In this document: positions 1 to 8,818 of the stretch, in pieces
Position numbering within the stretch: position 1 is the stretch's first letter
Layout: the number at the start of each line of letters is the position of its first letter
From: Hydrogenophaga taeniospiralis CCUG 15921
GTDB lineage: Bacteria > Pseudomonadota > Gammaproteobacteria > Burkholderiales > Burkholderiaceae_C
Direction: 5' to 3'
Assembly: GCF_001592305.1 (NCBI RefSeq)
Contig: NZ_BCWR01000023.1
Coordinates: 30,539-94,538 of the forward strand
Length of the DNA stretch: 64,000 bases
The notes under the pieces: generated by a model
The model's input: the letters and a program-made list of their open reading frames with translations, nothing else
Database searches by the model: none
What the model was told of the DNA's origin: nothing
Made by a program: the position numbers and the translations under genes

Positions 1-707
1 GAGGGCGGCAACACCGGGGCTTGCACCGGTGGGGCACGGCGCACCACCAGAGCACCCTCGTTGTCCATCGGGTCGACCAGCAGGAACGCGCCCGCCATGA
101 ACACGGCACCCATGCCGGCCAGTGCCAGCCTGGCCCGAAGAGAGCGCCAGCCCGCGCGCGTTTCGTCGTGCGCGAAGGTGGGCCTGGGGCGTGCCGGTTG
201 GGGCAGCAGGGGCTGCGGGCGCCTTGGCGCGCCCGCGATGGCCGCGGGTACATCGCCGGCCGGGGTGTGCCACGCAAGGGCGTGCTGCGCCCGCTTCTCC
301 GGCGAGGAGAGGCGGTCGTTGGCCAGGTTGACCCTCGTGGCGGCGTCGGCAGGCCAGCCTTCGCCCGCGGCGTCGAAGTCCGGGTGCGTCAGGCGGATCA
401 TCAGCCGGTAGTGCTCGCGCAATTGCGCCGGCTCGAAGCCCGGGTGCAGGCCCAGCAGGGTCAAGGGGTCCGAGCCCGGGCGCAGCATCACCGTGCGCAC
501 GAAAAAGCGCGCCGCACGGCGCAGCGCCGGCGCGTTCGCGGGTTCGGCGGGCAAGCCCTCCACCGGGCGCCCGGCGGCGATCTGCATCACGCTGCCGATG
601 TGCTCGAACAGCGCGCGCGGCTCGCGCAGCACCACCCGGTAGCGCCCGGGCGAACGCTCAAAGTCCAGCAGCGCGGTCGGCAGGCGGCTCCGGTCGATCG
701 GGGTCAT
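1..707 (-). CDS. J-domain membrane protein, C-terminus cut by the window edge
   Basis: About 235 residues are visible and the frame stays open to base 1. A J-domain-like segment spans residues 79-145: it opens with DPLTLLGL, carries the HPD signature at residues 108-110, and ends with a helix reading NLANDRLSSPEKR, the usual form of helix IV. One membrane helix follows at about 193-211. J domains stimulate the ATPase of Hsp70 partners, so this is probably a membrane-tethered co-chaperone. The ATG at 707 is chosen because the protein reads cleanly from MTPIDRSRLP; a nearby upstream ATG is in another frame. It lies after the tyrosine kinase gene on the same strand, separated by a hairpin repeat, and is probably not an EPS gene proper. 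Confidence 0.75.
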   Translation of the reverse strand, partial: MTPIDRSRLPTALLDFERSPGRYRVVLREPRALFEHIGSVMQIAAGRPVEGLPAEPANAPALRRAARFFVRTVMLRPGSDPLTLLGLHPGFEPAQLREHYRLMIRLTHPDFDAAGEGWPADAATRVNLANDRLSSPEKRAQHALAWHTPAGDVPAAIAGAPRRPQPLLPQPARPRPTFAHDETRAGWRSLRARLALAGMGAVFMAGAFLLVDPMDNEGALVVRRAPPVQAPVLPP

Positions 708-808
708 GCGGATCGTGCGAAGGGCGGCGGGCGTGTTTCATGTCAGTTATCCACGGCGCCGGAGCGCCACCCGCGACGCATGAAACAACGCCACCCAGAG
801 GCACCGCC

Positions 809-961
809 GGGCCGGCTTTGCCGGACGGCCAGTGCCGCCCCCCTTGAGGGGGGCTGAGGACCGCGGCTCCAAGCCTGCCTGCGCAGGCTTGGACGGGACG
901 AAGAGGCATCGGCTCCGACGATGCCGCGGCCTGCAAGGCACGCGAAGCGGCGCGGGGGGTG
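809..961 (-). repeat. Intergenic multi-hairpin element, copy 1 (expanded)
   Basis: Read on the minus strand, just after the tyrosine kinase stop. It begins with CACCCCCCGCG and a CGCG/CGCG hairpin, then has CCCCCCTCAAGGGGGG (838-853) and CCGGCAAAGCCGG. These are the same three parts, in the same order, as the four other copies in the window. Between the first and second hairpins sit about 75 extra bases with two more inverted repeats: a 10-bp one (CCAAGCCTGC/GCAGGCTTGG) and a 7-bp one (GGCATCG/CGATGCC). There is no T-run, so it is not a standard intrinsic terminator. Confidence 0.6.
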
Positions 962-968
962 TTTCATC

Positions 969-3398
969 CTAGGCGCCCGACGGGTCCAGTGTGGGCTCGA
1001 TCCGGGTGCCGCTCGGCAGCGGAACGGGCGGCTTGTTCGGGCTGGGCGCCGGGGCCGGCCGGGCGGCGCGGGGTGGTGTGTAGCCGTCGCCGTAGCCATA
1101 GCCGTAGTAGGCCGCGTAGGCGTAGTCGCTGGTGTGCTCGTTGCGAGCGTGAGTGAGCACCATGCCCATGGGGACCAGGCCCGCGTTGCGCAGGCGGCGC
1201 AGCGCGTCCCGGATGCTGTCCTTGCGCGTGCCGCCGGCCTTCACGGAAAACACGATGTGCTGGATCTGGTTGCCCAGCACGATGGCGTCGGCGATGCCCA
1301 GCAGCGGCGGCCCGTCGATCACGATCTGCTGGTAGCCCATGGCCTGAGCCTTCTCCAGCAGCAGGCCCAGCCGGGGGCCCATCAGCAGTTCCACCGGGTC
1401 GGGTGGCACCGGGCCTGCGGTGATCACGCCCAGGTTGGCGACGGTGGTTTCCTGGATCAGCGCGTCGCTGCTGCGGTCCCCGCTCAGCAGGTTGGACAGG
1501 CCGCGCTCGTTGGACACCTGAAGCATCTGGTGCACCCAGCCCTTGCGCATGTCGGCGTCGATCAACAGGACCTTCTGGCCCAGCTGGGCGAAGTTGATGG
1601 CCAGCGCGAGCGCCGTGGTGGTCTTGCCCTCGCCCTTGCCGCAGCTCGTCACCATGAAGCGCTGGGGTGCGCCGTCGGCCGTGCTGAACTGGAGTGCCGT
1701 GCGCATGGAGCGGTAGGCCTCGGCAAAGGTGCTGCGCGGATCGTGGTGCGCCAGCAGGGCCACGGGTCCCTTGTGGCCCCTGTCGGGCCGGGTGAACGGG
1801 ATCAGGCCCAGCAGGGGCAGGTGGTACTGGGTTTCGATCTCGTTGGCGTGTTTCACGGAATCGTCCAGCTGCTCGCGCAGCAAGGCCGCCAGCATGCCCA
1901 GGAACAGGCCCAGCATCACGCCCAGACCGATGTTGACCTTCAGGTTGGGCTTGGCCGGGAACAGCGGCACCGTGGCCTCGTCCACGATGCTCACGTTGTT
2001 GGTGGTGATGCCCGCCGTCACGCTCACCTGTTTCAGGCGCTGTAGCAGGCTGTCGTACACCTGCCGGTTGGTGTCCAGCTCGCGGCTCAGCAGGTTCATG
2101 TCCACACTGCGGTCCTGCACGGTGAGCACCTCGCTGCGGCTGCTGGCCACCTTGGCCCGGAGCTCGTCCTCTGCCTTGCGGGCGGACAGGTACTGCCCCT
2201 GGATGCTGGCCAGGATGTTGTTCACCTCGGTCTTGATGCGCCCCTCCAGCTCGGCGATCTGGGCCCGCGCCTGCACCATGGCGGGGTAGTCGGGTTTGTA
2301 GATGGCCAGGTCCCGGGCGTATTCGGCCTCCAGCCGGGCGCGTTGCTCCTTGTAGGCGCGGATGGCCTCGTTGACCACCGCCTGGGGCGCGCTCTCGGGG
2401 TTGAGCTTCACCTGGTTGTACAGCGTCTCGGCCTTGATGCGGTCCTGCTCCGCCTTGGCCAGTGCAGCGGAAAAGTCCACGAAGGTCTGGGTGGCCGCGC
2501 TGCCTTTTTCGCCCAGGTTCAGGATCTCGTTTTTCTTCGCGTAGTTGTTGATGACGCGCTCGCTCTCTTCCAGCTTGGCCTTGGTCTGGCGGATCTGCTC
2601 CTCCAGAAACTGTCGGGCGTAGATCGACGATTCCACCTTGCGCTCGATGTTGCTGGCGATGAAGGTCTTGGCCAGGGTGTTGGCGATGCCGGCGGCCAGT
2701 TCCGGGTCGGGGTTGAGCACCCGGAGTTCGACCAGGCGCGAGTTGCGGATGGGCTCCACGGAGATCGCGTGTTCGAACTGCGCCACGGTGCCCGACCGGC
2801 TGAGCGTGCGGCGGTCCGCCTGCGATGGGGTGAACAGTGTGCGCAGGTTGCCCATCAACTTCCGGGCCAGGCCCCAGGCCTTGTCGACCGGTTCGTTGCC
2901 GGTCGGCGCCGCCGCGTCGTTCGCGTCGGTGTCGGCGGCCTCGTCGGGCGGCGGGGCGGATGCGCCGGGCTTGTACAGGCCCATTTCGTCGATCACCCGC
3001 TCGGCCAGGCTGCGGCTCTTGAGCAGTTCGATCTGCGTGCGCAGCTGCAGCTGGTCGGATGCCGTGCCCCCCTCTTCCACCTCGACCTCGGTGTTGAAGC
3101 CCACCACCTTTTGCGCCGCGCGGTCGATCTGCAGCAGGACCGTGCTCTGGTACTGCGGCGTGATGCGCAGCGTGTACACCCCGGCCGCCAGGGTGCACAG
3201 GAGGGTGATGCCCACGATGGTCCATTTGTGTTTGGTCAGCGTGCGCCAGATGGCTTTGAGGTCGATCCGGTCCTCCGCCAGGGCCCGGGGTTCGCCCCGG
3301 GCCAGCATCTGCGTGGACAGGGTGCCTTCCCCTTGCAGGGCCAGTGCGCCCCTGGGGCCGGGAACGGCGGGCAATGGGTGTTGGTCAGTGGTAGCCAT
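969..3398 (-). CDS. Wzc/EpsB-like chain-length protein and tyrosine autokinase
   Basis: 809 residues, typical of proteobacterial BY-kinases with fused Wzz and kinase parts. It sits in the inner membrane and couples Wzy-dependent polymerisation to Wza-type export through cycles of Tyr phosphorylation. Visible in order: a Wzz N-terminus with a first membrane helix at about 58-78; a long periplasmic coiled region; a second helix (GLGVMLGLFLGML) before the kinase; Walker A GKGEGKT at about 587-593; Walker A' VLLIDADMR at 610-618; Walker B IVIDGPP at 692-698; and a C-terminal cluster of seven tyrosines at about 759-773, the expected autophosphorylation tail. It follows the export gene by 15 bp, so it is the last EPS-specific gene of the run. 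Confidence 0.95.
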   Translation of the reverse strand: MATTDQHPLPAVPGPRGALALQGEGTLSTQMLARGEPRALAEDRIDLKAIWRTLTKHKWTIVGITLLCTLAAGVYTLRITPQYQSTVLLQIDRAAQKVVGFNTEVEVEEGGTASDQLQLRTQIELLKSRSLAERVIDEMGLYKPGASAPPPDEAADTDANDAAAPTGNEPVDKAWGLARKLMGNLRTLFTPSQADRRTLSRSGTVAQFEHAISVEPIRNSRLVELRVLNPDPELAAGIANTLAKTFIASNIERKVESSIYARQFLEEQIRQTKAKLEESERVINNYAKKNEILNLGEKGSAATQTFVDFSAALAKAEQDRIKAETLYNQVKLNPESAPQAVVNEAIRAYKEQRARLEAEYARDLAIYKPDYPAMVQARAQIAELEGRIKTEVNNILASIQGQYLSARKAEDELRAKVASSRSEVLTVQDRSVDMNLLSRELDTNRQVYDSLLQRLKQVSVTAGITTNNVSIVDEATVPLFPAKPNLKVNIGLGVMLGLFLGMLAALLREQLDDSVKHANEIETQYHLPLLGLIPFTRPDRGHKGPVALLAHHDPRSTFAEAYRSMRTALQFSTADGAPQRFMVTSCGKGEGKTTTALALAINFAQLGQKVLLIDADMRKGWVHQMLQVSNERGLSNLLSGDRSSDALIQETTVANLGVITAGPVPPDPVELLMGPRLGLLLEKAQAMGYQQIVIDGPPLLGIADAIVLGNQIQHIVFSVKAGGTRKDSIRDALRRLRNAGLVPMGMVLTHARNEHTSDYAYAAYYGYGYGDGYTPPRAARPAPAPSPNKPPVPLPSGTRIEPTLDPSGA

Positions 3399-3413
3399 GG
3401 GGTTGAAGCCGCG

Positions 3414-4229
3414 TCAGCGGAATGGGTTGAGCGTGTCCAGGATGTCGCGGAAGAGCGAGTCCCTCAGGGCGGCACGGCTGGCGTTGCGCTGGACCACGAT
3501 CACGTCGTCCGAGCGGATGTCCGGGTCCTTCTCCTGGCCGGCGCGCACCTTGTCGAGGTCGTAGGTGAATTGCTCACGCTCGCCCCCTTGGCCGTTGCGG
3601 TAGACCATGATCTGGTTGATGTTGGCGTACTGCGCGAAGCCGCCGGACAGGGCCAGGGCGCGCAGCAGTGTGAGCTGCCCCGTCACCGGGTAGATGCCCG
3701 GCTTGGTCACCGCGCCTTCGATGGCGACACGCTGCGTGGTGAACTCCTTGATGAAGAGCGACACCTGCGGGTCGCGCAGGTACTTCTCCCGGTACTTGGT
3801 GGCGATCAGTTCTTCGGCCGCCTGTGAGGTGAGCCCCGCCACCTGCACCGGGCCAATGAGCGGCAGCGACACCTGGCCCGAGGCGTTCACGCGCACGTCG
3901 CGCTTCATGTCGGGCACGCCGAACACGTTGAACTCCATCAGGTCGTTGGGCGCAATGCGGTAGTCCGCGCCCACCGCGCCCGCTGCGCTCAGCGGGTTCA
4001 GGGGGGCGACCGTGCCCTCCGAGCCCATCGAAGCGCTGGCCGGCACGAGCTGGGCGGCCGTGGCGTTCACCGGCGCCTGCGTCGGCGTCGACCGCACGGG
4101 CTCCATCTGCATCGCCGCCCCCCCGGGCTGGCCCGCCGTGCCGGTGCTGGCCGTCTGCGCATGCAGCGGCCAGGCCGCGACTGCCGCCATCACCCCGAGG
4201 CCCCAAGAGGCCCATGGCCTGCTTTTCAT
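3414..4229 (-). CDS. Wza/EpsA-like polysaccharide export protein
   Basis: 271 residues. The protein forms, or lines, the outer-membrane channel for the polymer. A signal peptide covers residues 1-24 (MKSRPWASWG then LHAQ). The Poly_export domain starts at DYRIAPNDLMEFNVFGVPD, and an SLBB-type domain reads VAIEGAVTKPGIYPV. There is no lipobox cysteine, unlike E. coli Wza, so it is not an obvious lipoprotein. The start at 4229 is preferred because GGAAGG stands just upstream and the signal peptide begins there; an in-frame ATG at 4250 would only add seven residues. The 391 bp upstream has no gene and may hold a promoter for this gene and the kinase. Confidence 0.93.
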   Translation of the reverse strand: MKSRPWASWGLGVMAAVAAWPLHAQTASTGTAGQPGGAAMQMEPVRSTPTQAPVNATAAQLVPASASMGSEGTVAPLNPLSAAGAVGADYRIAPNDLMEFNVFGVPDMKRDVRVNASGQVSLPLIGPVQVAGLTSQAAEELIATKYREKYLRDPQVSLFIKEFTTQRVAIEGAVTKPGIYPVTGQLTLLRALALSGGFAQYANINQIMVYRNGQGGEREQFTYDLDKVRAGQEKDPDIRSDDVIVVQRNASRAALRDSLFRDILDTLNPFR

Positions 4230-4620
4230 GATGAATTCCTTCCGGCGCATAACGCATCCCCTTTCTGGCCCTGAAGGGGCCAAAAAATTACCTTTGATTA
4301 CGGGCGATCCCACGGCGCCAGGCGCCGTTCGTGGGTTCCGACGCCGCGGGCTCGTGCCGCCCGACACCTCGCCGCCACGGGGCCCGCATCGAGTGGGCCG
4401 GTGTGCGAAGCGGAAGGCCCACCCCGCGTGCAGCCGCGTGGCCAGCCGGGCCGCCGCCTGGCGGTCGGCGCTGCTCCTGCGGCTGCGCGCCGCACCGCCG
4501 TGGCATGACCCCTTGGACCTGGCAGGGTCAGGGCCATGGCCCGACGGCCAGCCCGTTCGGTCCAGTTTCCATGAAAAACCGGCCGTTGGTCACGTTGGGC
4601 CAGGTCGATCATGTAACGCC
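4230..4620. other. Gene-free region upstream of the export gene
   Basis: No open frame here has convincing protein character. Visible: a hairpin GGCCC/GGGCC at 4267-4281 followed on the plus strand by an A-run; a palindrome around 4309-4335 (CCCACGGCGCC, then GGCGCC, then GTGGG); a short AT-rich stretch at about 4283-4300; and the motif AGGTCGATCATGTAACG at 4602-4618, which recurs near the IS element. The region follows the wcaI stop and precedes the export gene on the minus strand, so it may hold an internal EPS promoter. I could not fit a good -35/-10 pair. Confidence 0.5.
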
Positions 4621-5898
4621 TCACTTCAGTTGTTCCACCGCCCTGCGCAACTCGCCGGACGCTGGCTCCCCCTGCACCAGGGCCATCAACTGCGCCTCGA
4701 AGCGGCGCAGGATCACGTCCTGGCTCAGCTCGGCCTCGGCGTGGCGCCGGCCGTTGGCGCCCAGCGTGGCGCGGCGCGCCGGGTCGGCCGCCAGCGCACG
4801 CAGCGCGTCGGCCATGGCCACCGGGTTCTCCGGTGGCACCACCAGGCCGCAGGCGGCGTCCTGGGTCAGGACGCGGCACAGCTCGGTGCCCGGCATCGCG
4901 GTGGCCAGCACCGCGCGGCCGCTGGCCAACATGCCGGTGAGCTTGGAAGGCATCACCAGATCGGCCGCATCGGCCCGCTGGGGCAGCAGGTGCACATCGG
5001 CCAGGCCCAGCCAGTCGTTGAGCCGCTCCAGCGGCTGCAGGTCCAGAAAGCGCACGTTGGCCATGCCGGCGCAGCGCGCCTGCAGATCGGCTCGCCCCGA
5101 ACCGTTGCCGCCCAGCACCAGCTGGATGCGCGGCTCGTCCTGCAGCAGGCGGGCCACGTCGGCGAGGATCTCCAGCCCCTGCTTGTTGCCCATGTTGCCG
5201 GAATACAGGGCCACCACGGCGTCCGGCGCCAGGCCCAGCTCGGCCCGGTAGTCGCTGGGCGCGGTCAGCGGGGTGATGCCGCTGATGTCCACCCAGTTGG
5301 GAAAGTGCAGCACCCGCTCGGTGGCCACGCCCTTGGCCAGGGCGCGGTCCACCATGCGGCCGGAAATGGTGGAGACGCGGTCGAACCGGCGCATCAACCA
5401 GCGCTCGGCCCGCTGCACCCAGCGGCGCAGCGTGTGGCCCTTGATCAGGCCCAGATCGAACGCGGCGTCCACCTCGTAGTCCTGAATGTGCAGCCAGCTT
5501 CGGGCGCCCCGCAGGGTGGCAAACGCCACCGCCGCGGGCGCGCACATCAGGGGCGGCTCCACCACCCACACCACGTCGGGTTTCCAGCGCCATTGGGCCC
5601 ACAGCACCGGCAGGCTGCCCAGGGCGAAGCTGGCCAGGTGCAGCAGGCGCTTGAGGCCGCCGGGCTGGTGCGGCACCCACAGCGGCGTGCGCATCACCCG
5701 CACGCCCTGCCACGATTCGGTGCGGTACTGGCGGGCGCTGTAGCCGGCCCCCACCTTCCAGGCAGGGTAGTAGGGTGGCGCGGTGATGACGCGCACCTCG
5801 TGCCCTGCATGGGCCAGCCATTGCGCCATCTCGCCGGTGTACTTGCCGATGCCGGTGAGTTCGGGGGCGAAATTGATGCCGTAGAAAAGCAGCTTCAT
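4621..5898 (-). CDS. wcaI: WcaI-family glycosyltransferase (GT4)
   Basis: 425 residues, matching the length of colanic acid-type WcaI transferases. It adds a sugar from a nucleotide donor to the lipid-linked repeat unit at the cytoplasmic face. The N-terminus MKLLFYGINFAPELTGIGKY is characteristic, with NFAPE...GIGKYTGEMA as the acceptor-side loop, then VRVITAPPYYPAW. The C-terminal GT-B half carries YSGNMGNKQGLE and the ExxxxG-like MPSKLTGMLASGRAV. The start at 5898 overlaps the stop of the GH16-like gene by 4 bp (ATGA), so translation is coupled. Confidence 0.9.
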   Translation of the reverse strand: MKLLFYGINFAPELTGIGKYTGEMAQWLAHAGHEVRVITAPPYYPAWKVGAGYSARQYRTESWQGVRVMRTPLWVPHQPGGLKRLLHLASFALGSLPVLWAQWRWKPDVVWVVEPPLMCAPAAVAFATLRGARSWLHIQDYEVDAAFDLGLIKGHTLRRWVQRAERWLMRRFDRVSTISGRMVDRALAKGVATERVLHFPNWVDISGITPLTAPSDYRAELGLAPDAVVALYSGNMGNKQGLEILADVARLLQDEPRIQLVLGGNGSGRADLQARCAGMANVRFLDLQPLERLNDWLGLADVHLLPQRADAADLVMPSKLTGMLASGRAVLATAMPGTELCRVLTQDAACGLVVPPENPVAMADALRALAADPARRATLGANGRRHAEAELSQDVILRRFEAQLMALVQGEPASGELRRAVEQLK

Positions 5899-6854
5899 CG
5901 TGTGCCTTTCGGTGGGAGAGCCGCCATGGGGTTGGCCGTGCTCGCGTTGGCCCGGGCGGCGGCGCCCACAAAGGCGCGAACGCCCATGAACTTCATCTGG
6001 TAGTCGCTGATGTTGCGGTGGCTCTGCGCGGAGACGATCAGGTAGAAGTGCTGCCGGCGCGCGATCTCGGGCACGTAAGGGGGGCCCGCTTCCAGCACTT
6101 GCTGCCCGTTCATCCACCACCGGACAGTCAGGGTGGCGGGGTCGTACGACACGCCGAAGACGTTGGGCTGGGTGCGGTCCAGCGGTACCGTCGAGGTCGC
6201 GTTGGGGTTCTGGAGCTTCTGGTAGTTGGGCCACTTGCCGGACCACGAAATGGCGGTGTGGTGTCCACCGGGCCCGAAACCGCCTTCGTCGATGTCCAGC
6301 TCCAGCCAGCGCTCGAATCCTTTGGGGTCTGGTGGGTACACGTCCTCCAGCCGGAGGTTGTGCTCGATCGGCATGAGCCAGATGGCCGGAAAGTTGTCGG
6401 GGTCGTTGGACGAGGTCGAGGCCTGGGCTTCGATGTAGAACGGCTGTGACCCGCTGAGCAGCGGGAACAGTCCGGGGTGCGAGGTCATTTTCACGGTGGC
6501 CACCACGCCGCCCTTCTTGAGGATCAAGCCATCGTCGGCTTGCTCATAGAGACTGCTGGGTCGGGGCTTGGTGAAGTACAGACCGCTGTAGTACTTGCGG
6601 GCGTCGGCCTTTCCCGTGAAGTCCACATCGGCGAGCTTCGGGCAGTCCAGGATCACGAGCTGAAGCGCGCCCACCTGTGTGGCGCCCGCGGGTGTCGCGG
6701 TGTCGGTGCAGATGGCCCGTCCACTGGCGTGAGAAGCGCCGCCGCCGCCGCCACCACCACATGCTGGTGCGGCCAGGCCTATGGCCGCCAGGGCCAGCCA
6801 GGTGGTCGGGGCCTTGGTTCGGCGTCTGGTTCGGGGATGGATGGTGGTCTGCAT
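5895..6854 (-). CDS. GH16-like glycanase, putative lipoprotein
   Basis: 319 residues. The N-terminus has a basic stretch, a hydrophobic segment and LAAPAC at about 28-32 followed by a glycine run, so Cys32 is a likely lipidation site. The motif ELDIDE at residues 185-190 fits the ExDxxE catalytic signature of family 16 glycoside hydrolases, and the rest is compatible with a concanavalin-like sandwich fold (NFPAIWLMP, HHTAISWSG, RTQPNVFGV...RWWMNG). Family members cut beta-glucans or galactans, so an EPS-embedded copy would trim or release polymer; that role is inferred. AAGGAGG stands 7 bp before the ATG. The gene overlaps wcaI by 4 bp. Confidence 0.75.
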   Translation of the reverse strand: MQTTIHPRTRRRTKAPTTWLALAAIGLAAPACGGGGGGGASHASGRAICTDTATPAGATQVGALQLVILDCPKLADVDFTGKADARKYYSGLYFTKPRPSSLYEQADDGLILKKGGVVATVKMTSHPGLFPLLSGSQPFYIEAQASTSSNDPDNFPAIWLMPIEHNLRLEDVYPPDPKGFERWLELDIDEGGFGPGGHHTAISWSGKWPNYQKLQNPNATSTVPLDRTQPNVFGVSYDPATLTVRWWMNGQQVLEAGPPYVPEIARRQHFYLIVSAQSHRNISDYQMKFMGVRAFVGAAARANASTANPMAALPPKGTR

Positions 6855-6879
6855 GAAATTCCTCCTTGAAAAAACGGGA

Positions 6880-7851
6880 TCAGATCCGGGGTGCCAGTCG
6901 GTCTTCGCCGACTTCAGGGGGCGCCAAGGCCTCGCTCTGCGCCACCAGCTTGTGCCCGGTCAGCCGGCTCAGTTCGGCGCAGATGTCTGCCTTGTCATGG
7001 AGGTGGGCCACGCCGCGCTCCAGCTCCATGAGCCGGGCGCCCACCAGAAAGCGGTACCAGCAGCCCTGCAGGAAGTGGTAGACCAGCCCGCTGCGGCCAT
7101 CCAGGAAACCCAGCTGGAAGACGTAGCGCCAGAGGAAATACAGGGGGGCACTCACGGTGAAGGGAATGCGGTTGTAGACGCGCTCCTTGGCCCAGCGCTT
7201 GAACGAGGCCTGGGGCGAGGCGCTGCGGGCGTTGAGCGCTTCGTCGCGGGCGAACAGGCCGAGCCGCTGGTTCAACACCTCGATGGCTTCGCGCGTGGCG
7301 TACTTGTTGTGCTTGTCGGTGAAGTAGCCCAGGTCGTTGAGGTTGTGGTCGGCAAAGCCGCCGTTGAAGGTGACGGTGCACCCGCCCCAGACCACCATGT
7401 GCTCGTCCATCCAGCGGTCTTCCACGCGGCCATGCCCGTGGCGCCAGAGGCGCAGCATCACCAGCGGGTAACGCCCGCCGTGGCGCACCCAGCGGTCCAT
7501 GAAGATGTGCTTGCGCTTGAGGTTGACGCCCACCACGTCGGCCGGCAGCTGGGGCAGCGTCTCAGCGATCTCGCGGGCCAGGTCGGGCTCGATGACCTCG
7601 TCGGCGTCCAGGCGGAGCACCCACTGGCCCTGGATGTCGAGCGTGTCGAGGGCCCACTGAAACTGCTTGGCCTGGTTGACGAAGGCGTGCGTGTGGACCT
7701 CGGCACCCCATTGCCGCGCGATCTCGGCGGTGCCATCGGTGGAGCCGGAGTCCACCACACAGATCTGGTCGGTGAACGCCTGGATGGACCGGATGGCCCG
7801 TGCGATGTGGCGGGACTCGTTGTAGGTGAGGATGATCGCGGTGATGCTCAT
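6880..7851 (-). CDS. GT2 glycosyltransferase, WaaE/KdtX-like
   Basis: 323 residues. The GT-A fold is clear from MSITAIILTYNESRHIARAI, VVDSGSTDGTAEIA and the metal-binding LRLDADEVIE. The layout (ILTYNE, DSGSTDGT, DADE, then a region ending HFLQGCWYRFLVG) matches transferases that add glucose or a similar residue to LPS or EPS. The donor cannot be told from sequence. The ATG at 7851 is preferred to an upstream in-frame one because GAGGAGA lies just before it. It sits 10 bp after the nitroreductase-like gene and 25 bp before the GH16-like gene. Confidence 0.87.
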   Translation of the reverse strand: MSITAIILTYNESRHIARAIRSIQAFTDQICVVDSGSTDGTAEIARQWGAEVHTHAFVNQAKQFQWALDTLDIQGQWVLRLDADEVIEPDLAREIAETLPQLPADVVGVNLKRKHIFMDRWVRHGGRYPLVMLRLWRHGHGRVEDRWMDEHMVVWGGCTVTFNGGFADHNLNDLGYFTDKHNKYATREAIEVLNQRLGLFARDEALNARSASPQASFKRWAKERVYNRIPFTVSAPLYFLWRYVFQLGFLDGRSGLVYHFLQGCWYRFLVGARLMELERGVAHLHDKADICAELSRLTGHKLVAQSEALAPPEVGEDRLAPRI

Positions 7852-7861
7852 CGGAATCTCC

Positions 7862-8818
7862 TCACGCGTGCAGGGTGGCGATTTCCGCCGCGGGCCTGCG
7901 CGGCGAGAAAGCCACCCGGGTTTCGGGTGCGAGGGGCTCACCGAAGGCGATCATCATGATGAGCCGCTCGCCCGCCGGTATGCCGCCGGCGCGGCGGATC
8001 GCGGACTCGGTCTTGTGGTCGATGGCCAGGTTGAGCGGGCAGGTGCCCCAGCCCATCGAGCGGCAGGCCAGCATCAGGCACATGGCAAACAGCGAGCCGT
8101 CGACATAGGCCTGGTTGCGCTGCCCGGGCCCGCCCCAGGCGCAGATCTCCGAGCTCACCACGAACAGGTTGCCGACCGAATCCGCAAAGCCGCGCGAACC
8201 GCCCTGCAGGGCGAGCAGTTCCTGGATGCGCGCGGGGTCCTGGTAGGCATGCACCCGGGAGGACTGGCGGTTGCACTGCGATGGCGCGAGCTGCGCGAGC
8301 GCGATCGCCTGCAGGATCTGCTCGGGGTCCAGCGGCGTGGGCCGCAGCGCCCGGATGCTCGAGCGGCTGGCCAGCAGGTGTTGCAGGTTGCCGGGCGGCT
8401 GGCCATCGAACGAGCAGTCCCGCGTGCCGCCCTTCCAGGGCTTGGGCAGTTTGGCTTCCCAGGTTTTCAGGTAGCCCGCGATCTCGTCGAGCAAGGGGTC
8501 GGACTTGCCCGCCCTCGCATGGAAGTTCACATAGGCATCCAGGGCACCCAGCGACATGTGGGCGGGCACCGGCGAGTGCTGGAGGTCGTAGCGCGAGAGC
8601 GCGGCCATGACAAAGCGGATCTTGTCCTTGCCGAACAGCAGCTTGGGATCGGGCAGGGACAGTCCCTTCTCGATCGTGTGGGCCTCGATGATGATTTTGT
8701 AGAACGCGCGTTTGGACTTGTCCACGAACGGCGAGTACGAGTTGAAGCGCAGGAACAGGGCGGCGTCGCGCAGGGCTTCGCTGAAGATGCCGGCCACCTT
8801 GGCGAGTTTGTCAAACAT
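7862..8818 (-). CDS. Nitroreductase-family protein of EPS clusters
   Basis: 318 residues, longer than a plain nitroreductase (about 200). About 145 N-terminal residues (MFDKLAKVAGIFSEALRD to the CSFDG region) precede a nitroreductase-like domain that starts at LLASRSSIRAL and continues with APSQCNRQSSRVHAY and MGWGTCPLNLAIDHK. This fold binds FMN and uses NAD(P)H. Similar proteins occur beside polysaccharide pyruvyl transferases in many surface-polymer clusters, as here, but their substrate is not known to me. The N-terminal part (FYKIIIEAHTIEKGLSLP) is typical of that subgroup. It overlaps the acetyltransferase gene by 8 bp. Confidence 0.82.
   Translation of the reverse strand: MFDKLAKVAGIFSEALRDAALFLRFNSYSPFVDKSKRAFYKIIIEAHTIEKGLSLPDPKLLFGKDKIRFVMAALSRYDLQHSPVPAHMSLGALDAYVNFHARAGKSDPLLDEIAGYLKTWEAKLPKPWKGGTRDCSFDGQPPGNLQHLLASRSSIRALRPTPLDPEQILQAIALAQLAPSQCNRQSSRVHAYQDPARIQELLALQGGSRGFADSVGNLFVVSSEICAWGGPGQRNQAYVDGSLFAMCLMLACRSMGWGTCPLNLAIDHKTESAIRRAGGIPAGERLIMMIAFGEPLAPETRVAFSPRRPAAEIATLHA

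Noticed and set aside
4267..4300. GGCCC/GGGCC hairpin with A-run as a terminator of wcaI
   Set aside because: The A-run follows the hairpin on the plus strand, while wcaI is on the minus strand; the T-run would precede, not follow, the stem.
4012..6003. A 663-codon plus-strand open frame and many similar long frames opposite the EPS genes (for example 2343-3827, 11735-13048, 19168-21684)
   Set aside because: They lie antisense to recognisable genes, have His/Gln/Arg-rich composition typical of reverse-frame reading of GC-rich DNA, and show no domain.
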